The notes beneath the pieces are model-generated. The model ran no database searches. It was not told the DNA's origin and saw nothing but the letters and a program-made list of their open reading frames with translations. Shown here piece after piece: positions 42,079 to 53,495 of a stretch of 64,000 nucleotides of DNA (positions are counted from its first letter, which is position 1; each line of letters starts with the position of its first letter). The DNA lies in assembly GCA_023548195.1 (NCBI GenBank), contig JAJHZJ010000252.1, positions 4,414,841-4,478,840 on the forward strand, read 5' to 3'. Source of the stretch: Bettongia penicillata ogilbyi (taxonomy: Eukaryota; Chordata; Mammalia; Diprotodontia; Potoroidae). The position numbers and the translations under genes were made by a program.

Positions 42079-43499
42079 GGCAAAAGAGTGAAGTGATTAA
42101 TTTTCTTATTCATGCCACTCCATCCCTCTTGGTTGGGGGAACTGTGTTCCCTAGATGACTTGTGCCTTCATACTTATGTGGGCATGATGGCATTCCCTGT
42201 GCCCCAGCACAATCTGCTCTGTATACCTTCTCTTTTACTTGTCTCCTCAAATCTTGGAAGTTTTCTACTTAAGCATGTTTGGCTTCATACCACTGAGCAA
42301 ACACAGCAAAAAAAAAAATCAGCATTGGAAATTATATGGCTCATCTTCAGTTGTTAAGGTGGCAAGGAATAATCCAATTAGAAGAAGACACTTTCTCAAA
42401 ATTACTCAGTTGACTGTGTAATTTCCTTTCGCTTACCTTGGACAGGTCAGAAAAGTGAGAAGAATTCACTTAGCTCTCCCATTGTGATTTAATGAATCTT
42501 GTATTCTTCATTATGAGGTTTGGGACCACTAAGATCAGTATATATGGCTGAAATAGGGTTTGGTTTTCCTTTTCTTATGATCTATGGACAGATTTACCTG
42601 CTTGGAAGTAGAAGATAGGTGAATTCAAATGGTCGATTAATAGCCTCTAATTTTCCAGAACCTTTGCATAGAAGTGATGCATAAGAATGAAATTTAGGGT
42701 CTTCTTATTCCAGAGGCAGCTTAATTTTAGTAGTTCTGAGGCAGCCCACCTATCCTAGAAATTCACTGACTTGGGATTACCTAGGATTGTAAACAGTAGC
42801 TAATTTTTCCAGATCACATACTGCTGAACCTTTGGGGAGAAAATAACTTGGAATGCCTGAATTAATTTGAATCTATCTGTCCAGTGGGTCACCATGATAA
42901 CAGACCCAGGGAAAGAATAACATTGAAATGGTAAAACATTTAATCAGAACAAAAATTAATATGAAAGGAACAGAGGAAACAGCTATCAGCACATACTCTG
43001 TAGATGTGTGAAATATTATAAATATAACATTATAAGTATGCCCATTACCATGGGCAATCCATTCACCCATAAGAATGGGAAGGTAAATGAGAACAATGTT
43101 ATTCACCTCATCATCATTCACACCCTCCTCTCTCCCCATCAAAAAAAGAGTTTTAGAAACAAACTCCTCTGAGACTCATGGTTCTAGGATAGAGTGTGAG
43201 TGGGAAGAAGAAAGCACTTGAAGATTGGAGTGAAGATAGAATTGGCCTCACTACTTGAAAACTGCTCCTGCTAGTATCTTCTCGTTTGTCTTGATCTCAA
43301 CATGTACTCAGTTCCTAGTTTGACAAAGCTCTGTTTATCCACCTGGTCACAGTCATCTCTTTGCTATCTTTCCTTGTTCATGGTATAAACTCTAATGGAC
43401 AGTTCCATACTTCATTCTCTTCCTAGAAGTACTCCCCCTTCCCTGATCCCACACCCACCCTCACCCACCTCTGAAAAATTGACATGTGCCACACATGGC
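42079..43499. other. 1.4 kb of unassigned DNA
   Basis: No recognised repeats. The frames at 42112-42357 (plus) and 42873-43142 (minus) have no domain. Confidence 0.35.
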
Positions 43500-43690
43500 T
43501 TACTTAGGGCAGTAGCCAGTGCAGTGGATAGAATGCCAGACCTGGGGTCAGAAAGACTCATCTTCCTGAGTTCAAATCTGGCCTCAGACACTTACTAGCT
43601 GTGTCACCCTGGGCAAGTCACCTAACCCTGTTTTCCTCAGTTTCTGCATCCCAAATAGTGTCAGAAAGAGTTGGACTCACAAGAATTGAA
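43500..43690 (+). mobile_element. tRNA-derived SINE with internal deletion
   Basis: 'gtgcagtggatagaatgcca', 'ctgagttcaaatctggcctc' and 'accctgggcaagtcacctaa', then a jump from 'tctgcatc' directly to 'ccaaatagtgtcagaaagag'. The 'ctggagaagg..gccaagaaaac' block is missing. Confidence 0.85.
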
Positions 43691-43747
43691 GTTCTTGTAC
43701 TGTTTTATGCATTGAGCACTTCCTACCTCTTGTCAAGTGTCACATGA

Positions 43748-43920
43748 TCTTAGATGTATAGCTGGAAGGGACTTCAGAATCTCTCTCTAGTCTAGTCCCC
43801 CTCATTTAAGAAAACTTAGATGAATCCCAGAATAAGGTAATGGCCCAAGATCACATAGGTAATAAATATTAGAAGGGGAATTTAAATCCTGGTCCAAAGG
43901 CACTGCATATTCTCTATCCC
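43748..43920 (-). mobile_element. MIR-type SINE
   Basis: 'gtatagctggaagggacttc', 'agtctagtccccctcattta' and 'aatggcccaagatcacatag' in antisense order. Confidence 0.65.
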
Positions 43921-43954
43921 CAGGTCCCATACAACTTTATCATAGTCAATGTTA

Positions 43955-44186
43955 TTTGTTGTGCAACTGCATCTGACTTTGAGATTCCATTTGGGGTTTT
44001 CTTCACAAAGAAACTGGAGTGAGTTTCCATTTCCTTCTCCAGCTCATTTTACAGATGAGAAAACTGAGGCAAACAGGGAGAAGTGACTTGCCCAGGGTCA
44101 CACAGTAAGTATCTGAGGTTGGAGCTAAACTCAGGTCTTTCTGACTGCCGGCCCAACATTTTACCTACTGACCCACCTAGCTACCC
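43955..44186 (-). mobile_element. tRNA-derived marsupial SINE
   Basis: 'gtgcaactgcatctgacttt', 'cattttacagatgagaaaac', 'gtgacttgcccagggtcaca' and the head 'actgacccacctagctaccc'. Confidence 0.88.
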
Positions 44187-44227
44187 ACAATAGGTAAATG
44201 TGAGTTAAAAATGTCATAACAATAATA

Positions 44228-44400
44228 GTAAAGCAGATGGCACGTTGTGGGGGATAGAATGCAGATTCAAATCCTGCCTCTCACACTTGCTACCTCTGAG
44301 ATGACTAAACATCTGTGTGATTCTGGGAAAATCCTGTAATTTCTATAGGCCCTGAGGAAATCCCTAGGACTTCTCTGCTAAAACATAGATGAGTCGAGAT
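44228..44400 (+). mobile_element. MIR-like SINE, diverged
   Basis: 'gcagattcaaatcctgcctc' and 'ctgtgtgattctgggaaaat' fit a MIR head and core. The rest is eroded. A short antisense MIR-like scrap may lie at 44520-44580. Confidence 0.45.
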
Positions 44401-45054
44401 CTAAAGGTGTGTATGTGTGTGGGAGGGGGGATTCCTTATACTTATGCAATCAAAGACCCTTTGCAAATTTGTCTATTAATTGCAGTAAGAACTACCATTT
44501 ACATCACATTTTAAGGCTTAAATTTTAGTTATATAGTACTTTGCATACATTATCACATTTGATTGTATAATTTATCAACAATTTGGACCATCTTAAGGAA
44601 CAGGATTACGGTTAGAGATGTCAACCTGAGTAAAAGAATGGAATTTTACTGATGAAGTCAAACTTAAGTAAAGATTAGCCAATGTGAACAAAAATGTTTT
44701 AAGGCAGAACTTCTTTTCTGTATTTTGAAGTTTCATGGGAAAATTAAGAACAATGGGTTTTAATACTTCCACTTGACAGAACTTCCAGCATATTTGAAAC
44801 AACCACTATTTGGTATGTCCTCCAGAACTGAAGATTACATATTTCCTAGCAAAGTCAGAAATTCAACTTTAAGCCAGTAATCAATAACATCACAGAAGAC
44901 AACCATAGATGGTCTTTAAGAGTTAATTAAGGCAATTAATCACCGATTTTATGTTGTACTCTTACTAACATTTTACTAGTCCATAATAGTTCCATCTGGC
45001 AACACAGCAAACATCCAAGTGTTCCTCACTTTGAATGAAGCTAGTCTTCTTCCA
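44401..45054. other. Unassigned DNA, no gene seen
   Basis: Apart from the possible MIR scrap at 44520-44580, nothing is recognised. Confidence 0.3.
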
Positions 45055-45298
45055 AGGGAGTTAGATGGCACCAAAAACAGAGCACTGGGCTAGGAATCAG
45101 GAAGACTCATCTTCCTGAGTTCAAATCTGGCCTCAGGCACTTACTAGCTATGTGACCCTGGACAAGTTAATTATCCCTATTGGCCTCAGTTTCCTCATCC
45201 GTAAAATGAGCTAGAGAAGAAAATAGCAAATTCTTCAGTATCTTTGCCAAGAAAATCCCAAATGGGGTCATAAAGAGTCAGATACAACAGGACAACAA
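45055..45298 (+). mobile_element. tRNA-derived marsupial SINE
   Basis: 'agttagatggcaccaaaaac', 'ctgagttcaaatctggcctc', 'tgagctagagaagaaaatag', 'tatctttgccaagaaaatcc' and 'agtcagatacaacaggacaa'. Confidence 0.88.
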
Positions 45299-45699
45299 TA
45301 AATCTTTCTCTCCTCCAGAGATATCATGTTCATTCTCATTTCCACACTTCTGTCCATGCTTTCTTCCCCCACCTGGACTGAAGGACTTCTTGCTTCCTTT
45401 ATGCCTAGCCAAACCCTCAATCCACTGAGACCCAACATGAGTCCAAAGGGCTGCAGATAACATTCCTCAAAGATGGCAGCTCATAGTGTTATTCTTTTCT
45501 CTGAATTCCTCTAAAACACCTCCTGAGAGCTACTAATTCTATTTTGTAGTATCATCTAATTTGCTTCTTGCTTGCTTGTTTTCTTTCCAAGGGGTTTTAC
45601 GCATCCATTTATATTATCGCCAATTAGAATGTAAAAGTTCTTGAGTTCCAGGACCATGTCTCATACATCTTTCAGTGCCAAGTCCAATAATATGCACAT

Positions 45700-46425
45700 C
45701 CATACAGTTGGACGAAAGCTTAAAGGTCATTTTGCCCAATGCTCCTCTTTAATGCACTTTAGCATCTCTGTAATATCCCAGACTTGTGATTGTCAAGCCT
45801 CAGCTTGAACACCACCAGTGACTAAGAACTCCTTATCTCACCAGAAAGCTCACTGCACTTTTAAACAGGTATAATTATTAGAAAATTATTCCTTATATTA
45901 AGCCAAAATCCACCTCCCTGCAAATTTCCTTAATCGTTCTTTGTTTTTCCCTTTGAAGTCATGCTAAACAAATCTAATCTCTCTTGCAAATTAAAGCCCT
46001 TCAACTACTTGAAAACAACTATCACCACCACCCTTCAAAGTTAATTCCAACCTAAAAAAGTTTTTCGACTCCAGGCAGAATATCCCAAGTTCTTTAAACC
46101 AACAAGTCTTCATGTGTCATGGTTTCAAGTCCCTTCACCATCCTGATCATCAAAAATGTTCCAGGGTCTTAATGTTCCTCTTAAAACATGTATCCAAGAA
46201 TTGAACATGAGTCTATGTATAGCCTGGCCAGCATAGAGCACAGTGAAATTTTTATCTCCATCATAGCCCATATTTGTCCCATCCTTTGCCCATGTAGGTT
46301 GATTATTTTTTTTAACTTTAGTAAAGGACTTATCATTTATTCTTTTAAAATTTAACCTAGTAAGACTTGACTCATTGTTCTAACCAATTTGGATCTTTAT
46401 TCATATCATCCAGAATAAATAATGA
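45700..46425 (-). mobile_element. LINE CR1/L3, 3' region
   Basis: Antisense CR1/L3 order. 'gcttgaacaccaccagtgac', 'ttagaaaattattccttata' and 'aaagcccttcaactacttga' come first. Then 'ttcaccatcctgatcatc', 'aatgttcctcttaaaaca' and 'agaattgaacatgagtctat', then 'ctagtaagacttgactcatt'. No open reading frame remains. Strongly diverged. Confidence 0.68.
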
Positions 46426-46519
46426 GAATAACAAGGCTGATATGGGGACTCTTCAGAACTAGGATGACTCACCAGCATTCATTTATTGGACAACCTAATG
46501 GTCAGACATTAGATAAGGT

Positions 46520-46738
46520 CTACAGCTATGATTTCCTTGGCATAGGTCTCTCAAGGATGAAAAAACTCCCTCCTCTTACCTTCTCTGTAATATCTAGTCC
46601 TAGGAAATTACTGATAGCACTAGGAGGCTGTAACTTGCCCAGGATCATCCAGGCAGCCATGTGTGCAAGAGGTTGTACTTAAACCCAAGTCCTTCTGGTT
46701 TCCTGGCTAACTATCTCTCCATATACTACTCAGCCTTG
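46520..46738 (-). mobile_element. Other marsupial tRNA-type SINE
   Basis: 'tatgatttccttggcatagg', 'ctgatagcactaggaggctg', 'taacttgcccaggatcatcc' and 'acttaaacccaagtccttct'. This differs from the common SINE by its longer 3' part. I cannot name the family with certainty. Confidence 0.55.
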
Positions 46739-47654
46739 TGGATAATGCCTTTCAGCCTTTGATGAATTCTTTCTAGATTGGATCCTATTGTAGTTGAGGG
46801 GTTGGAAGAAGGTTGGAGCAGACCAATAAGGGCATAATCCTTGGGGCATGTTTGGTGTTCTCTGCCTACCTCATATTCACATGGAAGTGATGAGCCCACT
46901 TCTGGGCTTACATAATGTAGGATTTGGCTCTTTCCTGCAAAATATGTGCCATTATCTATCCCATGACTATTTCCTGTCAGCTTAATATGTAGTGATGAAA
47001 AAAAAAATCTTTCTCACCCGGTTGTGATGTAGTTATTTGCTACCTCTCTAGGGTCTTTATTCTTCTTCATCTTCAGTAGATGGTGATAACAGACAATGAT
47101 CACCTCCTGAGCTTTGGAGGATCGGAAGAGCCAGAGGAAGCATTGGAGGTGCAACATGCAGCATCCATAGCAGAGTCTGCTGTAGCTGAAACAGCTGGAT
47201 CCAGTGAGGCAGTTCAGCTCTAAAGAGTGACCTGCTTGACCCAACCTAGCAGTGGATGGACTATAAGTTGAGATAGCATGTCCCAAAAGCAAGGGAGTGA
47301 TGTACCTGTTAGTTTTTCAGCTAACCCAGTGGTGAACCTGGTGAGATGAATATTTTGTAGCTACGCCTTGTAAGATTAAGTCTACTCTCCACAAAGACTG
47401 AGGTGATACAGGACAATGTGCCCCAGTGCAGGCTGATATTTTAGCATTTTGGTTCCTATCATACCTTCTTGGCAAATATCCTTTTATGAAAGCTAATTGC
47501 TGTCAATCAGTTAAATTGATATGGGGGAACTAATCATTGATTTGATGATATTGAAGTAAATGATAAATTGGTAGGGGAGAAATACACCAGGTGGGGGGTC
47601 ATGAGCAATAGTATTAGTAAAAGACACCCCCAATTCCTCAAAGTTGCTCTGAGA
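46739..47654. other. 0.9 kb unassigned DNA with a 92-codon open frame
   Basis: No repeat recognised. The minus frame at 47014-47292 is moderately complex (Leu, Cys and Ser rich) with an AATAAA-containing 3' part but no domain or splice context. I do not call a gene. Confidence 0.35.
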
Positions 47655-47880
47655 ACTGTAAGGTTGTTGTTGTGTTTGTCCTTCGTTCTCCTAGAGGACC
47701 ATGACATCAAGATGATGACATGACTTTCAGTTGATTTTGATTGAGTGAGGGAGGGCTGTGCAAGGTCACCAACCTCACGCTCTTCTCCTGAGCCATCTGG
47801 GTGCAGTGACCAGATATTCATCAGGATGACTGGAGATGGCCCAGGATGCAATGGGAGAGGTCTAAGGTCTTCTCAGTTCC
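47655..47880 (-). mobile_element. Short RTE-type interspersed repeat, copy 3 of 3
   Basis: Antisense of the unit at 3690-3958: 'gttgttgttgtgtttgtcct', 'ctagaggaccatgacatcaa', 'gagggagggctgtgcaaggt', 'gtgaccagatattcatcagg' and 'atggcccaggatgcaatggg'. The 105-codon minus frame over it is translated repeat. Confidence 0.72.
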
Positions 47881-48104
47881 ACTGAGGTCACAATATGCTA
47901 GATGTGGATTGGGAAAGTGAACCCAGAGACTATATATACTGTATTATCCCAAAGAGTTAAAAAAAAACAACGCTGACAAAATTTTGAGGGCTTGCTTCTC
48001 AAAATAACCAGATCTATGCAGTTGCTTAACCTGCCAGCATAAACACAAGCTATTGCCCATAGGCATTATTATTATTATTTTATTTATCTATTATATTATT
48101 ATTA

Positions 48105-48312
48105 ATTTTTAAAAAATATTTTATTTTTAATTTATGGAATAAAACAAGCATTTCCATAACATATTGTAATACAAAAGATGATTGAACATGAAACTACAAA
48201 TCTACTCACACTTGCTATTCTTTTTAAATATATAACAAAGTTATCACATAAATTTCTTTTTTTCTCTTCCCTATACCCCCTACTGTAGAGGTGACCATCA
48301 TTAGATACAAAT

Positions 48313-48364
<52 letters not shown>

Positions 48365-48480
48365 CATATATATGTGTGTGTGTATATATATAATTATTCT
48401 ATACATACTTCAATTTTCAGTTCTTTCTTTGGATGCAGATAGTATCTTTCTTCATATGTCCTTTATTTCATTATTAATTA
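48105..48480 (-). mobile_element. LINE-1 3' UTR with an internal (TA)n expansion
   Basis: 'ttatggaataaaacaagcat', 'ttccataacatattgtaata', 'gaaactacaaatctactcac' and 'gaggtgaccatcattagata'. After the TA/CA tract comes 'cagttctttctttggatgca'. The first half is the reverse complement of 50500-50735. Confidence 0.72.
48314..48391. repeat. (TA)n-(CA)/(TG)-(TA)n microsatellite, partly palindromic
   Basis: A pure TA run, then ACACACACC, ATATATA, TGTGTGTGT and TATATATA. The flanks and centre are self-complementary. Confidence 0.95.
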
Positions 48481-48734
48481 ATGTGAGAATGAACTACAGA
48501 AATGGTTTCAAGATTGTTGGAGGGTTGGTACCTCATAATACATGCAGATACACAGAAGTCAGTGTTGGTTTGAGGAATTCTACCAAGCAATGATGAGGGC
48601 AAAAGATTCCCTTTGGAAAGAAAAAGGGGAAGAGATACAGGGAGAAATTTAAGTGATACAAAAACAAAAGCTGTTAGTAATAATAATATATTTAAAAGAG
48701 ATTCCTTATAAGCCACTTTGGACTCAATTGACAG

Positions 48735-48766
48735 GCGTAATACAGTTAGTAAGCATTTATTTCATG
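48735..48766 (-). mobile_element. L2 scrap left of a SINE insertion
   Basis: 'agtaagcatttatttcatgg' is the antisense L2 terminus. The same L2 resumes at 49028. Confidence 0.5.
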
Positions 48767-49027
48767 GTTTTTTCTTTGTTCAGTTGTTTTCAGTGGTGTC
48801 TAACTCTTCATGACCCCATCTGGAGTTTTCTTGGCAAAGACACTGGAATAGTTTCCCATTTACTTCTCCAACTCATTTTACAGATGAGGAAACTCAAGAA
48901 AACAGGGTTATGTGACTTGGGCAGGGTCATACAGCTAGTGTGTATCTAAGACTGGATTTGAATGCACAAAGATAAGACTTCCTGACCCCAGGCCCAGCAC
49001 TCAATCCATTGTGTCTCCTAGCTGCCC
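48767..49027 (-). mobile_element. tRNA-derived SINE nested in an L2
   Basis: Near complete antisense SINE: 'gtggtgtctaactcttcatg', 'gttttcttggcaaagacact', 'cattttacagatgaggaaac', 'gggcagggtcatacagctag' and 'attgtgtctcctagctgccc'. Flanks carry TTATTTCATG (48757-48766) and TTATTACATG (49028-49037), a 9-of-10 target-site duplication. Confidence 0.9.
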
Positions 49028-49140
49028 TTATTACATGCCTACTCTGTGCCACATGCTGTACTAAGCACAAGAGTTGTACAGACAAAAACAAAAAGCGTGA
49101 AACAATAAAAGGAGGAAAGACAATGCACTGTGAGAGATTC
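49028..49140 (-). mobile_element. L2 3' end right of the SINE
   Basis: 'gcctactctgtgccacatgc', 'tgtactaagcacaagagttg' and 'tacagacaaaaacaaaaagc' continue the L2 from 48766. Confidence 0.6.
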
Positions 49141-49670
49141 TTGAGGTAATAAATGACCTTCCAAATTGCCTAGAGAAATACCAATGGAAGTCAAAACTTG
49201 GAACGTGATCAAAAAAAAAAAAACGAAAAACAAGGGAAAAAATCAGTGAAACATCTTGAAAATACAAAGGACAAGGAGGAAAGTTTATCACTACCATGTT
49301 AAATTTATTATACACTTTCAAAAAGTCTCAAACTTTATCTAAATTCCAGTTTCATAAGAAATCCTCTTTTCTGTTCTTTGTCAAGTAATTAAGCAATTAT
49401 TAGGTTCCTAGTGTATGCCAGGCATTGTTTTTTGTATATTGAAATGTTCATGTTTCTTGATCAAGTTCAAAAGAAAATTTTTTAATTTAAAATTTAAAGT
49501 ATTTTCATAAACTCTACTTCAGACACTAAGTTCTTAAGGAACTTGAAGATACTTAACTCCCAAGGAAAAGAATTTGAATAGAAAATCTATTTGAGGGGAG
49601 AAAGTGTTCCTAATAGCCCTTAACAGGATCAAGTATGGTCATGGGTCTTTGGAACAATAAGTAAGATTAT
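49141..49670. other. Unassigned DNA, no gene seen
   Basis: A short L2/MIR-like scrap ('gtgtatgccaggcattg') lies near 49410. Otherwise nothing. Confidence 0.3.
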
Positions 49671-49699
49671 GTATATATGTGTGTGTGTGTGTGCATGTG

Positions 49700-49730
<31 letters not shown>
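49671..49730. repeat. (TG)n-GCGCGC-(CA)n inverted repeat
   Basis: TG units run into GTGCATGTGTGCGCGCAC and then CA units, so the two halves are reverse complements around GCGCGC. The whole is alternating purine-pyrimidine. Confidence 0.95.
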
Positions 49731-50444
49731 TGTGGGAGGTTTCAGTATTGTCAGGAAATACTGGCAACTTTGAAGGACAGGAGAAATCTGAACCTTGGCT
49801 GCCATATGCTGAGTGACAGTCATCAGATACAGGACAGAGAAGGCAACTGCTGTTGATATATTGAGTGTGTATTAAAAATGGAAAGCCCATCTGTTGCAGA
49901 ACATGAAGGCTTGAGGTCACTAAATAATCACTCTGGCAGTGTGGAGAGTGATAAGGACCTTCATGTCAAATTTCCAGCTACAAGACAAAGGGAGAGTGGA
50001 AAAGTTTCCAGCTGCACACAGGTTAAAAAATGTACAGCTGAAAATGATGCTTGAAGGCACAGAAATCATCAACCATGTAGCAGCTAAGATTGCCTGAAAA
50101 GCAAAACCAGCCTCCCCGTTGCTTGCAATTAATAAAATTTATTTAGAAGAAGAAAGAAAAGCAGTTTTGACGAAATGGACATTGGTTAAACACGCCCTAT
50201 AACACCAGTCCTGGTACTAACAGCAAGTATAAAGGACGATGTCAGAAAACGAGCCCAGACCTTGAAGGTCACCCTCCAGAATGCTATATAATTTTCCACT
50301 TGGGTTTGAATTAGGGAGGGGTCAAGGAAGTCAGTCACTGAAACTGTACTGAGGGGGTCTAGTGGAAAAGGGTGGCTATCATCAATGTGGTTAGGATGGA
50401 TATATGTGGACTGAATTTATTTTATCTAAGCAGAGATTAAATCT
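49731..50444. other. Unassigned DNA, no gene seen
   Basis: Nothing recognised. An AATAAAATT with short A-rich tracts near 50130 does not define a gene. Confidence 0.3.
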
Positions 50445-50735
50445 TGGTGTGTGCGCCCACACGCATGTGTGTATGCATGTGTGTATGTAACTATTTTGTC
50501 TAATGATAGGCATCTCTCAGATGGAGTAGAGAGAAGGTAGAAAAAAAGGAGAAAAAAAGAAATTTACATAATAATTTTGTTGCATAATTGAAAGGATGTT
50601 TACCATGCAAGTTGTGCATAGTAGATTTGTAGTTTCATATACAATTATCTTTTTCATTGTACTATGTTATAGAAATGCTTGTTTCATTCCATAAATATGT
50701 TTTAATGTAATTTTAAAAAGGAAAAGACAGAAAAA
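50445..50735 (+). mobile_element. LINE-1 3' UTR terminus
   Basis: After a TG/CATG microsatellite: 'tctaatgataggcatctctc', 'agtagatttgtagtttcata', 'actatgttatagaaatgctt' and 'gtttcattccataaatatgt'. It pairs with 48105-48312 in opposite orientation. Confidence 0.7.
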
Positions 50736-50939
50736 AAGAGTTTACTGAACAGGTGTCAGGAGAAAGGGAAGGAGATAGATGAAAGAGGTTTCCTGGCCAA
50801 TGATTTGTTTTCTACAGATTCCTACAGTACCAACAAGTCCATAGAGATTGGGATGGGTGGGAGGATGTCTTTCATCTTGAGTTATTCAAGATATTATATT
50901 CTATATACTCAGTCTATAAATGCTTATTTCCTTCCTTTG

Positions 50940-51085
50940 CAGACACTTACCAGCTCTGTGTGTCACACTGGGCAAGTGACTTACCCTCGTTTAGCCTGTT
51001 TCTCATCCTTGTATTGTGACAATAAGATAATATTTGTAAATCACTTTGCAAACCTTAAACTACTGTATTAATACTAATTATAATT
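50940..51085 (+). mobile_element. MIR-type SINE
   Basis: 'gacacttaccagctctgtgt', 'gggcaagtgacttaccctcg' and 'taaatcactttgcaaacctt'. Confidence 0.72.
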
Positions 51086-51597
51086 ATTTAGGTTTAAGGG
51101 AAGTGTCTCTAGAACACAGAGGTTCCCTGAAACTTACTATGGGACCACCTCTACTTCAATGTTGCCCCCACCTCTACCCCCCAACCTTGATCAATTTCAA
51201 AAGTTCTTGAGAAATTTGATTTTGTAGCCTCTCCAATTCCCAGGGAGCCAAAAGATCATCTTAGGAAGTGACTCAGCATTAGCAGGTCCTAAGTGTTTTC
51301 CTTATAGGAGTGGTATAGAGGGGTTGTTCAAGAAATTGTTCAATCTATATTAATTAAGTGCCGACCTAGTATTGGGGGCACGATAGCAAAAATGAAATAG
51401 TACTTACCAATGCAGACCACACACACACACACACACACACAGTTCTCTTCTAAGACCCTCTTCAAGCTCTGCCAATGCCTCTACAGACAATGAGGGAAAT
51501 TAGACTAGTAATATTAAAGAATTCATATCATGCACTATTTTTTCGTTGCCTTCTAAAGGATGGAAGGCCTTAAGGACCATTGGAAGGAGTAACTAAT
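51086..51597. other. Unassigned DNA with a short (CA)n
   Basis: A CA run lies at 51418-51440. No gene recognised. Confidence 0.4.
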
Positions 51598-51795
51598 TGT
51601 AACAAGTCTCGTCTCAGACATTTACAGGCTGTGTGACCCTGGGCAAGACACTTAACCTCTGTTTGCCTCAGTTTCCTCTTCTGTAAAATGGAGATAATAA
51701 TAGAATCTGCCTCTGAAGGTTGTTGTAAGTATCAAATGAGATTAACAGTAAAGTTCCTGGCATATAGCACCATATAAATTGTAGGTATTTCTTAT
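51598..51795 (+). mobile_element. MIR-type SINE, well preserved
   Basis: 'gtctcagacatttacaggct', 'gtgaccctgggcaagacact', 'cagtttcctcttctgtaaaa', 'gaaggttgttgtaagtatca' and 'catatagcaccatataaatt'. A 61-codon minus frame is a by-product. Confidence 0.82.
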
Positions 51796-51914
51796 GAACA
51801 CTGTTCCTAAGTCCCTTATGTTTTGCAGTGTGCCCAAGGCAGCTTTCTTCCAATAGATAACAGATTTTTAAAAACCCAGAAAAAGCAGAAAACCACAGCA
51901 GAAATACCCAGATT

Positions 51915-52140
51915 AGTTATCTAACGGTGTTCAGTCGTGTCTGACTCTTTGTGACCCCATTTGGGGTTTTCTTGGCAGAGATCCTACTGCAGTGGTTTGC
52001 CATTTCTTTCTCTACTTATTTTACAGATGAGAAAACTGAGGCAAATGGTTACGTGACTTGCCCAGGGTCACACAGCTAAGTACCTGAGGCTGGATTTGAA
52101 CTCAGGAAGATGAGTCTTTCTGGCTCCAGGCCCAGGCTAG
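51915..52140 (-). mobile_element. tRNA-derived marsupial SINE
   Basis: 'ttcagtcgtgtctgactctt', 'gttttcttggcagagatcct', 'ttttacagatgagaaaactg', 'gacttgcccagggtcacaca' and 'gaactcaggaagatgagtct'. The extreme head is missing. Confidence 0.88.
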
Positions 52141-53219
52141 CTTATGTCTAGGCTAAAATAATATCTATGAGGGAGGGAACAAGGACATCCCCCACATAGC
52201 ACCCACATAGTATAATGCATCCTGGGAGACTGGTAAACAATTGATATGAGGCATGGAGAATTTGTCATATACTAATTTATTACTCATGCCATTGTATATT
52301 ATATGGTATACAAAAGTATTGCGTATTCTACTTGGCTTTGTGTTTAATTTGTAGCACCTGCGTGGGGTAGGGAGGGGAGGAATGTAGGTATTGCTGTGAC
52401 TCTACCTCTTTCTCTTCTTGCATTTAATAGTTTAAGAAAATGAATAGTGTGGGACTGATGACTAGTTGAAACTAACAAGAAAAAGTGCAGAAAGGGAGAA
52501 GCAGAAAACTGAAAGTTTTGCCTTCTTCTTAAACAGTAGAGAGTAACAAACTTTCAGAACACTAAAGACTTGTCCTTGTCAAGCCTGGTAGACTTCATAG
52601 AGGATTGAACAGGGGAAAACCATGAGAAACAGCAGGATGTTGCAAAGAAAAATGAAAGCCATCCCATTCCCTTCAGCCAAGGGAGAGGAACAGGCAAAAG
52701 CCAGATTGGAGGGGATTTCCAAGGGACTGGGAATGCCCAGAGATCTTGGTTGCTAATGGCTCCCCTCTAGAAGAACTTGGTTTATTTTCTCATTTTTGTT
52801 TTCTTTTGTAATATTGCGAATTGTGTATTTGTAAGTCCATCACAAGATGCTGGGGGCTATGTGCATGTGTTTTCTTAAGTTTCCTGAGTGAGGACTATTA
52901 ACCAAGAGAGTGAGAAAATCCTTCAAGATGTATTCAGATCCTTCGTCATGAGAATCTCGGACTCAGAGGTTATACGTGTGTCTAACTTCTCAGAGAGGTG
53001 CTGTGAGGAAACGGCTTTGTAAGCTGTAAGGAGATGGAGAAACGTGGGATATTGTCATAATGGTGCTTATTCCCCTTTCCATGATTGTCACTCACAGGCC
53101 AGGAGACTTGTAAAAGTTGGTGTATCTTTTTCTAGCAGACTGAAATCAAGGGACATATTGCCAAACAGCCTGAGAGCTCCAGTGAAGCAATGGCTTCATC
53201 TGAGGAACACTCCTTCCAT
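52141..53219. other. 1.1 kb of unassigned DNA
   Basis: No repeat or gene recognised. Confidence 0.3.
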
Positions 53220-53292
53220 TCATTCATTCATCCTTCCTTCCTTCCTTCCTTCTTTCTCTTTCTTTCCTTCTTCCTTCCTTTCTTTCTTTCAT
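53217..53292. repeat. (ATTC)/(TTCC)/(TTTC) pyrimidine microsatellite
   Basis: CATT units followed by CCTT and CTTT units. Confidence 0.9.
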
Positions 53293-53309
53293 TGGTCTTT
53301 TCAAAAAGT

Positions 53310-53403
53310 TTTAGTATACCAAAGGACTGGGTTAGCACAACAGATGAAAAGATAAAAATATCTTCTGTGTTGAGGAGCTTATGTTCCAATGGAAGGAAAC
53401 AAT

Positions 53404-53444
<41 letters not shown>

Positions 53445-53487
53445 CACTAGGAAATTAAAAATGCATGCAAATTAAGCAAAGAGTAAT
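53310..53487 (-). mobile_element. LINE L2 3' end, left of a SINE
   Basis: 'tgaggagcttatgttccaat', a GT microsatellite at 53402-53442, then 'aattaagcaaagagtaattt'. It resumes at 53760. Confidence 0.6.
53402..53442. repeat. (GT)n microsatellite
   Basis: A GT run inside the L2 copy. Confidence 0.95.
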
Positions 53488-53495
53488 TTCTAAAG

